From positions 1-16,304 of the forward strand of contig JBCCSZ010000175.1 of NCBI GenBank assembly GCA_039199225.1: a stretch of 16,304 nucleotides of DNA, written 5' to 3'. The first letter of the stretch is position 1. The number at the start of each line of letters is the position of its first letter. Shown piece after piece: positions 7,404 through 13,945 of this stretch. The DNA comes from JBCCSZ01 sp039199225 (GTDB taxonomy: Bacteria > Bacteroidota > Bacteroidia > Chitinophagales > Saprospiraceae). The notes beneath the pieces are model-generated. The model was not told the origin of the DNA, did no database searches, and saw nothing but the letters and a program-made list of their open reading frames with translations. The translations under genes and the position numbers were made by a program.

Positions 7404-7790
7404 ATGGTGTATGAACTAATTAATGCTGAAAAAACAAAGGACCGGGGAATGGCGTCTGATCCATAAACGTTTTGGGTAGACAGATGGTTTGCGTTGCATC
7501 TCGATTTACGATTTTGCTCCCTTCAATACTAGAGCTTACAAACTCCTCCCTTCCTTCAATCGTACGCTTTAGAAGGTTTTGAAATGACTTTTGCCAAATC
7601 ATTACCAAAAAATTGCTTTTCCCTAACATTTCACAACAAGGGTATAAAGAAGGGATTTCTTACTTTTGTCTCTCCAAACAAGAAACCCAAGCTGTGCATC
7701 CATCTTCTCAAAACTTTTTACGACTTATTGAGTAATAGATAGGAGCACAACTAAGATCATCTCGTTTTTGCAAATTGAACAAAGCAGAGC
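7404..7790. other. Divergent intergenic region between DUF1572 and MutS-like genes
   Basis: This 387-base stretch must contain promoters for both divergent genes. On the plus strand TACTTTTG at 7661-7668 fits the TAnnTTTG -7 box exactly, but I see no matching TTG about 20 nt before it. A 69-codon minus-strand frame (7420-7629) ends 16 nt before the DUF1572 ATG with ordinary codon use but no recognisable similarity; it could be a small gene or chance. Nothing else stands out. Confidence 0.5.
7661..7668 (+). promoter_or_regulatory. Candidate -7 box for the MutS-like gene
   Basis: TACTTTTG matches the Bacteroidota TAnnTTTG element exactly. It would give a leader of roughly 115 nt before the ATG at 7791. 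The upstream -33 TTG is not evident, so the call is weak. Confidence 0.3.
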
Positions 7791-9593
7791 ATGCAAGCAT
7801 TGAAGGATTTATATACCAAGCGGCAGGAGGATTTCAAGGCAGCGGCAGCAGCATACCGTAGCAAGTACAATCGATTTGCATTGGTCCGCCTGGTATTTTT
7901 TCTGCTTGCCAGTGCGGTAGCTATTGGGTTGGGGAGCTATTCTTTCCCTTTAGCTGCTGGATTTTATCTGCTTTTCCTGGGCATCTTCTACCGATTTATG
8001 AAGTGGCACTTGGGCATCAAGAAAGCTGAGAAGCACCACAAAGGATTGGCCTTGGTCAATCAACACGAAATGCTGGCCTTGGATTACAAAACAGCGCAAT
8101 TTGGTGATGGCAAAGACCTGATCGATCCCAGTCACGCCTACAGCTTGGACCTGGACTTATTTGGACCGTACTCCTTTTTTCAGTACTGCAATCGGGCGTC
8201 CAGCTATTTGGGGCGACGCAAACTGGCCGAATACCTCCAACAACCCGCTTCGGCCCTTGAGATCAAACAGCGACAGGCAGCGATCGAGGAGCTGTCGGGG
8301 ATGCTGGACTGGCGGCAAAACTTGCAAGTACATGGCCTGGAAACAGAGGATTCTCCCCTTCACGTGCAAGCCCTAAAGTCCTGGCTGGACGAAGCACCTT
8401 TTCTGTTGGAGCATACATTTTATAAAATCGCCATGTATGTAGTGCCTTTTTGGTCGCTCTTTACGCTGATTTTCATTCTACCCAACCAACCCTGGTACCT
8501 GAGCCTGCTCTGCTTTCTGCCGGCCGCCTACATCCTCAACAAAAGCCTCAAAGACATCAACCGCATTCACAATCACACCGCTCAGGCAGGGGATATGTTG
8601 GCCAAGTATGCCTTTGTCATCCGCCACATCGAGGAGCAGGAATTCCAAAGCGAAAAGCTTCAAGTGCTCAAAAAGACTTTTTTCAGAGGAGATACCTCTG
8701 CTTCGAAGGCTTTGAACCACCTTGCTTATACCATTTCTCAACTCAACGTTCGCTACAATGCTTTTGCCATATTGTTGAACATTTCCGGCCTTTGGGATTT
8801 CCATTGGGTACTGCGCTTGGAAAAATGGAAGCTTCAGTACAAAGAACGACTCATGGAGTGGTTTGAATCCATGCAAGCCTTTGAGGCGTTGGTGAGCCTG
8901 TCCACCGTTCACTTCAACAATCCCGATTGGACATTTCCGACCATCGCAAAGGAGCCCCTCTTGGTGGCCGACGAACTTGGTCATCCACTCATTCATCCCG
9001 ATACCCGCATCAGCAACGATTTTACCACCCCTCTTTCCGGACACATCAAACTGGTCACTGGCTCCAACATGGCTGGTAAGAGTACCTTCCTGCGCACGGT
9101 CGGGCTCAACATCGTATTGGCGATGGCTGGTGCGCCAGTCTGCGCGCGCAGGCTGTCACTTCCGCTCATACAGGTCTACACAAGCATGCGCACCCAGGAT
9201 GCTTTGCACGAAAGCACTTCCTCCTTTTTTGCTGAGTTGAAGCGACTCAAATTCATCATCGACGAAGTGGAGCAACCCAATGATCCCACTTTTCATCCTT
9301 ACTTTCTACTAGACGAAATCCTCAAAGGCACCAACTCTAAGGATCGCCATACCGGAGGGGAGGCGCTCATCCGACAGATGATCAAAGCGGGCGGAGCGGG
9401 GATCATTGCCACCCACGACTTGGAACTCGGCAAGCTCGAAGCGGAATACGACGGGCAGCAAATCGAGAACCTCTGTATGGAGGTAGAAATCGACAATGGC
9501 GTGCTGGATTTTGACTACAAACTCAAAAAAGGTGTCAGCCAAAGCTTCAATGCGACCATATTGATGCAAAGCATGGGTATTAAGATTCCTTGA
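7791..9593 (+). CDS. Membrane-anchored MutS-like ATPase
   Basis: The 600-residue protein has a short N-terminal helix and two hydrophobic segments (about 29-48 and 51-70), then a MutS core starting near residue 120 (LDLFGPYSFFQYCNRASSYLG), interrupted by a second hydrophobic hairpin (about 198-220 and 224-240). The C-terminal ATPase has Walker A GSNMAGKST (424-432), the MutS motif STSSFFAELKRL, Walker B FLLDE with Asp508-Glu509, and the H-loop ATHDLELG. These are the conserved features of the MutS ABC-type ATPase. The mismatch-recognition domain I with its Phe-X-Glu motif is absent, there is no Smr nuclease domain, and the length is well under that of MutS1 (about 850 aa). It is therefore unlikely to be the mismatch repair MutS, although databases often call it so. 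Related membrane MutS-like proteins occur in Bacteroidota and their function is unknown. ATG 7791 is the first start before the conserved region. Confidence 0.9.
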   Translation: MQALKDLYTKRQEDFKAAAAAYRSKYNRFALVRLVFFLLASAVAIGLGSYSFPLAAGFYLLFLGIFYRFMKWHLGIKKAEKHHKGLALVNQHEMLALDYKTAQFGDGKDLIDPSHAYSLDLDLFGPYSFFQYCNRASSYLGRRKLAEYLQQPASALEIKQRQAAIEELSGMLDWRQNLQVHGLETEDSPLHVQALKSWLDEAPFLLEHTFYKIAMYVVPFWSLFTLIFILPNQPWYLSLLCFLPAAYILNKSLKDINRIHNHTAQAGDMLAKYAFVIRHIEEQEFQSEKLQVLKKTFFRGDTSASKALNHLAYTISQLNVRYNAFAILLNISGLWDFHWVLRLEKWKLQYKERLMEWFESMQAFEALVSLSTVHFNNPDWTFPTIAKEPLLVADELGHPLIHPDTRISNDFTTPLSGHIKLVTGSNMAGKSTFLRTVGLNIVLAMAGAPVCARRLSLPLIQVYTSMRTQDALHESTSSFFAELKRLKFIIDEVEQPNDPTFHPYFLLDEILKGTNSKDRHTGGEALIRQMIKAGGAGIIATHDLELGKLEAEYDGQQIENLCMEVEIDNGVLDFDYKLKKGVSQSFNATILMQSMGIKIP

Positions 9594-9676
9594 TTTTGCC
9601 TTTTGTCCGTTCTGAAAAGTGGATGAAATTGCCTACCTTTCTTAGGTGACAAGAGTCACTCCCAAAGCAATCTACT

Positions 9677-11509
9677 ATGCAACGAAAGGATCGTCTGTCG
9701 GCCCCAGGCCCCTCTTTTTTGGACAAGTCCATTGCGGTACTGCCCTTTGTCAATATGAGTGCTGATCCCAGCAACGAATACTTTAGTGATGGAATGACGG
9801 AGGAAATCATCAATGCGCTGACAAAGATTCATGGCTTGAAGGTGATTGCACGAACTTCCAGCTTTGCTTTTAAAGACAAAAACATCGATGTGCGAACCAT
9901 TGGGCGGCAGCTCGGTGTGACGACGGTACTGGAGGGGAGTGTTCGCAAGTCTCAAAACCGCCTTCGCATTACGGCGCAGCTGATTCGAACGGACGATGGG
10001 TCTCACCTATGGTCGCGCAATTTTGATCGGGAGATGGCCGATGTCTTTGTCCTACAGGATGAAATCAGCCTACTGATTGCCGATCAAATTCGAGAAAACT
10101 ATGGACATTTCGACATTCAGGATCACCTAACCGAAGCGCCGACAGACAACATCACAGCCTACAAGCTCTACCTCAAAGGGCGCCACCACCATCTCCGCTG
10201 GAATCCGGTCGACTTTGAATTGGCCACACAGTATTACAAACAAAGCCTAGAAGAAGACCCTACCTTTGCCTTGCCTGCTTTCGGGGCCGGAATGACTTAC
10301 AGCCTCATGACGGCTTGGTCATTCATTCCCTATGAAGAGGGCGTGCAGACAGCTAGAAAATACCTGGCCTTGGGCCTCGAAATGGATCGCAGCATGTACA
10401 TTTCCCACTATGCGGAGGCGACCTTTAACTTTTGGGGGCTGTGGAACTTCAAAGAGGTATATGCAAACCTGCAGCGTGCCATCGCGTTGAATCCCGCTTC
10501 TACAGATTTGGAGGAAGGGCTGGCCGAGTTATACACTTGCATCGGCTATTTTGAGAAGGCGATGGAACATACCCAAAACATTTTGCAACGCAATCCGCTA
10601 TCTCCCAATCACCATTATACAAAAGGGAACATCTACTACCTGACAGGGGAATTTGAGCAAAGCATCCAAGAAATGGAAAAGGCGCTGCAAGTCGACCCGG
10701 GCTTTTGGCTGGCCATTGAAGTAATTGCTCTTTGTTATGTCCATCTGCAGGCATTTGAAAAGCTGGATGCCTTTTTGAAGGCCCATCCACAAGCCGAGCA
10801 ACCGACCGCTTGTCTGGCGCTGTACCACCTGATGCATGCACAGGAAAAAGAAATGGCGATCGACTGGTTGGATACACATGCGCAGACCGCTGCGGCGGCA
10901 GCCAGTATGATTCCCTGGACTTTGTACTTGAATGTTCACTTGGGGAACGATGATGTGGCCTTGAATCTATTAGAGGAGGGCGTTCAACAACGAAAGGGGC
11001 AGCACATCAACTTCAGAAATGACCCCTTGCTCCAACCCTTGCAGGAACACGTCCGGTTTCAGAAACTCATCCAGGCAACCTTCGATCCATCGAGACTACC
11101 CACCGACGAAGTCCCAACTGCTCCGGACAAAGCCCGCAAAAAGCAGGTACTCAGCGCCAAGGAAATCGACTACTATCTGAAGGCACTAAAGGACCTTGTG
11201 GAAAGGCAGGAAATTTTTACAGACCCTAGCTTGACTTTAAAGGGTCTGGCAGAGCAGATAGCGTTGCATCCCAACAAGCTTTCCCATTTGATCAATGAAC
11301 AACTGGGTAAGAATTTTAATGAATACATCAACCGCTATCGATTGGCTGCTTTCAAAGCCAAGGCGCGCCAACCGGAGAATAGTCACCTGACACTCCTGGG
11401 GCTGGCGTACGAAAGTGGGTTCAATTCTAAAACGGTATTCAATGCATTTTTCAAAAAGCAGGAAGGCATGACGCCCCGTGCCTGGCTCAAACAATCCGAT
11501 CTGTCTTAA
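9677..11509 (+). CDS. TolB/FlgO-like N-terminal domain, TPR region and C-terminal AraC-type HTH regulator
   Basis: The 610-residue protein has three parts. Residues 16 to about 140 match the TolB/FlgO-like domain often found next to adenylate cyclases and regulators (KSIAVLPFVNMSADPSNEYF, SDGMTEEIINALTKI, VIARTSSFAFK, GVTTVLEGSVRKS, LIRTDDGSHLWS). Residues 155-470 are helical TPR-like repeats (for example YYKQSLEEDPTFALPAFGAG, LQRAIALNPAS, EFEQSIQEMEKALQVDPGF). Residues 490-608 form an AraC/XylS helix-turn-helix pair (LTLKGLAEQIALHPNKLSHL, then LGLAYESGFNSKTVFNAFFK and GMTPRAWLK). No signal peptide or membrane segment is visible, so it is likely a cytoplasmic DNA-binding protein sensing through the TPR or TolB part. 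ATG 9677 is used; the gap from the previous gene is 83 nt. Targets are unknown; the lipoprotein gene downstream is a candidate by position only. Confidence 0.9.
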   Translation: MQRKDRLSAPGPSFLDKSIAVLPFVNMSADPSNEYFSDGMTEEIINALTKIHGLKVIARTSSFAFKDKNIDVRTIGRQLGVTTVLEGSVRKSQNRLRITAQLIRTDDGSHLWSRNFDREMADVFVLQDEISLLIADQIRENYGHFDIQDHLTEAPTDNITAYKLYLKGRHHHLRWNPVDFELATQYYKQSLEEDPTFALPAFGAGMTYSLMTAWSFIPYEEGVQTARKYLALGLEMDRSMYISHYAEATFNFWGLWNFKEVYANLQRAIALNPASTDLEEGLAELYTCIGYFEKAMEHTQNILQRNPLSPNHHYTKGNIYYLTGEFEQSIQEMEKALQVDPGFWLAIEVIALCYVHLQAFEKLDAFLKAHPQAEQPTACLALYHLMHAQEKEMAIDWLDTHAQTAAAAASMIPWTLYLNVHLGNDDVALNLLEEGVQQRKGQHINFRNDPLLQPLQEHVRFQKLIQATFDPSRLPTDEVPTAPDKARKKQVLSAKEIDYYLKALKDLVERQEIFTDPSLTLKGLAEQIALHPNKLSHLINEQLGKNFNEYINRYRLAAFKAKARQPENSHLTLLGLAYESGFNSKTVFNAFFKKQEGMTPRAWLKQSDLS

Positions 11510-11563
11510 CCCCTTTTTTCTTTTTCCTCTACTAAGAAAGTCGACCTGAATCTGCAAACGTTC

Positions 11564-11590
11564 GGAATCTCACGCAATGTGCGGGATTCC
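11564..11590 (+). terminator. Imperfect hairpin after the AraC-type regulator gene
   Basis: GGAATC at 11564-11569 pairs with GATTCC at 11585-11590, and the stem continues inward over six further positions with one mismatch and two wobbles around a 3-nt loop. It lies 54 nt after the stop codon. No T run follows, so it may be a weak terminator or an RNA structure in the leader of the next gene. Confidence 0.3.
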
Positions 11591-11690
11591 ACTCCTTTGG
11601 TCCGCATTTGTAATTATGGACGCTTCAGCCATTCATTCCCACCATCTTTGCGTTGTCAGTTGATTTACTCAAAATATTAAAATCAAAATT

Positions 11691-12935
11691 ATGAAAAACC
11701 CAATTTTATTTTTCCCCATCATGGTCTTTATGTTGCTCCTTTTGTCTGCTTGTAATGACAACGACGACGATCAGCCACAACCTACACCCATTGCTACAGC
11801 AGCAGATTTAACTGCCCAACTGAATGACATCTACAACAATTCTAAAGCCCCAGGTTTCGCATTCACCATTGTCAAAGACGATGCGATCATCTACCAAGAA
11901 GCCTTTGGAAAAGCCGACTACAGCAGTGGAAAAGATTTTACCAATCAGACCATTCAACCCATCGGTTCCATCAGCAAGACCTTTGTTGCCGCGGCCATCG
12001 TCAAAGCCATAGAGCAAGGGCATTTTGACTTGGAGACCGACATCAACGACATCCTGCCCATCAACCTCATCAACCCCAAACGACCCAATGACATCATCAA
12101 AGTAAAGCATCTAGTGACCCATACTTCTGGTCTGCTTGACGAAGACGATACCTACGACCAAGCCTATTGGATTTTGCCAGGCGAAGACCTCTCCACTCCT
12201 GGTGCAAAACTTTTGATGGAAGAACTGGGCATTCAAAAAAGACCGGGTCTCGAATTGGGCGATTTTTTGGCCGAATACTACCTCGAAGGAGGAGAGGGCT
12301 ACAGCCCAAACAACTTTGCAGCGGTACAACCTGGCACCCAGTGGAACTACTCAAACATCGCTACTTCCTTGGCGGCCTACCTAGTGGAAGCTGCGACAGG
12401 CGAAGACTTCAGAGATTATGTGAGAACACAAATTTTGCAGCCACTGCAAATGTACAATTCAGCCTATGATTTGGACAATTTAAATGCCGACCTCTTGGCA
12501 ACCATTTACTTTGACAAAAATACGCCGCTTCCCTACTACTCCAATGATTCCTACCCCGATGGCAGCTTGAATACCAACAATGAGGACTTGTCCAAATTTT
12601 TGCTGGATATGATGAAAGGAGCCAAGGGAGAGTCGGAGGCGCTATTTTCCAAAGAGGGCTATGCCATGCTTTTCAATCCCCTGCTGCCCAATGGGATTAC
12701 GCCGGCAGCGCTGGGCGACAACCAAGGAGTCTTTTGGATATTGAATCAGGGGGACATCAGCCACGGTGGCAGTGATCCGGGCATCAGTACGGAAATGCAA
12801 TTTAGTGGCGACGGCCGAGTCGGTTTTTTGATGCTGTCGACCATGGATGCCTCTACCGACGAGCATGAGGAGGAATACGTTGCGTTTGCCACCCAGGCAT
12901 TGACGGCGGTAATAGAATTTATACAGGCTCAGTAG
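11691..12935 (+). CDS. Serine beta-lactamase-family hydrolase, lipoprotein
   Basis: The 414-residue protein begins with a lipoprotein signal peptide: MKNPILFFPI, a hydrophobic stretch, then the lipobox LLSAC with Cys21. The following NDNDDD is acidic and resembles a Bacteroidota lipoprotein surface-export signal, which suggests display on the cell surface. The catalytic domain carries the class C beta-lactamase/PBP motifs: SISK (Ser93 nucleophile, Lys96), YSN (Tyr220-Asn222) and HGG (358-360) in place of KTG. Other family features are HTSGLLD and FTIVKDDAIIYQEAFGKAD. The family includes D-aminopeptidases, esterases and PBP4-type carboxypeptidases, so true beta-lactamase activity should not be assumed. 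ATG 11691 follows an A-rich leader and yields the signal peptide. It is 181 nt after the regulator gene and 47 nt before the SDR gene, so it may be co-transcribed with the latter. Confidence 0.93.
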   Translation: MKNPILFFPIMVFMLLLLSACNDNDDDQPQPTPIATAADLTAQLNDIYNNSKAPGFAFTIVKDDAIIYQEAFGKADYSSGKDFTNQTIQPIGSISKTFVAAAIVKAIEQGHFDLETDINDILPINLINPKRPNDIIKVKHLVTHTSGLLDEDDTYDQAYWILPGEDLSTPGAKLLMEELGIQKRPGLELGDFLAEYYLEGGEGYSPNNFAAVQPGTQWNYSNIATSLAAYLVEAATGEDFRDYVRTQILQPLQMYNSAYDLDNLNADLLATIYFDKNTPLPYYSNDSYPDGSLNTNNEDLSKFLLDMMKGAKGESEALFSKEGYAMLFNPLLPNGITPAALGDNQGVFWILNQGDISHGGSDPGISTEMQFSGDGRVGFLMLSTMDASTDEHEEEYVAFATQALTAVIEFIQAQ

Positions 12936-12982
12936 TCGTGTTGAAAATAACTTAATCATCTTCAAAATAAAATGTACCAAAA

Positions 12983-13876
12983 ATGAAAGTATTGATTGCC
13001 GGTGCGACTGGTTACCTCGGTCGCTACATTGTGAAGGAACTACAAGCTCACCAAATGGATTTTTTAGCTATTGCTCGCGATGCTTCCAAATTGGAAAAAG
13101 AGGGTTTGACAGCTACGCAGATTGTGGAAGCTGATATGACGCAGCGAGCATCGCTGGCAGGAATTTGCCAAGGGGTAGAGGTGGTCATTTCGACCGTTGG
13201 AATTACCCGTCAGAGCAATGGATTGAGCTATATGGATGTTGACTACCAAGCCAACAAGAACCTCTTGGATGAGGCGCTGAAAAGTGGGGTGCGAAAATTC
13301 ATTTACGTCTCTATTTTGAATGGTAGAGAATTGACGCACTTAAAAATCTGCGAAGCTAAGGAGCGTTTTGTCCAGGCATTGGAAGCGGCAAGGATCGAAC
13401 ACTCGATCATTCGTCCAAGTGGTTTCTTTTCCGACTTGGAAGCATTTTTTCAGATGGCCCAACGCGGTCGGGTGTACCTTTTTGGCCATGCTGAAAACCT
13501 GGTCAATCCCATACACGGGGCCGATCTGGCTGCCGTCTGTGTCGATGCCATCTTCCGAAGAGATTTGGAGATTGAAGTCGGAGGCGTAGAGACTTACAGC
13601 TATCGGGAAATTGCCGAGTTGGCCTTCCGAACCCAGGGTCGCCCCAGCCGCATCACCCACATTCCAGACGGCATTCGGAGACTGCTGTTGTGGTTGGCAA
13701 GGGTATTCTTGTCCAAAGCCCAATACGGCCCGATTGAGTTTTTTCTGAATGTATTGGTGCTGGATATGTCTACAAAAGCCTACGGTCACCACCGCCTCAG
13801 CGATTTTTTCAAGGCCCTGAGTACGCAAGAGCAAAGGACCGAAAACAATATGAGCCATCCCGGTGTCCCGGGATGA
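12983..13876 (+). CDS. Atypical SDR (NmrA-like) NAD(P)-binding protein
   Basis: The 297-residue product starts with a Rossmann motif, MKVLIAGATGYLGRYIVKEL, giving the GxxGxxG dinucleotide-binding loop (7-13), then LAIARDASKL, VEADMTQRASLAGI and VISTVGI, all typical of atypical SDR or NmrA-like proteins. The region VRKFIYVSILNG and ICEAKERFVQALEAARIEHS, followed by IIRPSGFFSDL, matches the family substrate region; a classical YxxxK pair is not present, so the catalytic mechanism and substrate cannot be given. Relatives include reductases and redox-sensing proteins. A moderately hydrophobic segment (RRLLLWLARVFLS, about 233-245) may associate with the membrane. The last eight codons lie inside a strong palindrome (13851-13880), so the natural C-terminus of the family may be shorter. 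The gap to the lipoprotein gene is 47 nt without an evident terminator. Confidence 0.88.
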   Translation: MKVLIAGATGYLGRYIVKELQAHQMDFLAIARDASKLEKEGLTATQIVEADMTQRASLAGICQGVEVVISTVGITRQSNGLSYMDVDYQANKNLLDEALKSGVRKFIYVSILNGRELTHLKICEAKERFVQALEAARIEHSIIRPSGFFSDLEAFFQMAQRGRVYLFGHAENLVNPIHGADLAAVCVDAIFRRDLEIEVGGVETYSYREIAELAFRTQGRPSRITHIPDGIRRLLLWLARVFLSKAQYGPIEFFLNVLVLDMSTKAYGHHRLSDFFKALSTQEQRTENNMSHPGVPG

Positions 13877-13880
13877 CTCA
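13851..13880. terminator. Strong hairpin overlapping the SDR stop codon
   Basis: Bases 13851-13863 pair with 13868-13880: 13 positions with one mismatch around the loop TGTC. The stem core is CATCCCGG against CCGGGATG. It contains the stop codon (13874-13876) and the last eight codons of the SDR gene. It has no following T run on the plus strand, but it sits between convergent genes and may protect or end both transcripts. It could also be a REP-like palindromic element. Confidence 0.5.
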
Positions 13881-13945
13881 CTCTGATTTAGCTAGGTAGT
13901 TTTCAACTAAGTGAAATGAAATACTTCTTTGATTGTCTTATGACA

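Noticed and set aside
7791..9593. Canonical mutS mismatch repair gene
   Set aside because: It lacks the mismatch-recognition domain, is much shorter than MutS1 and has membrane segments.
11691..12935. Antibiotic resistance beta-lactamase
   Set aside because: The motifs are those of the broad serine hydrolase family, with HGG in place of KTG; resistance cannot be claimed from sequence.
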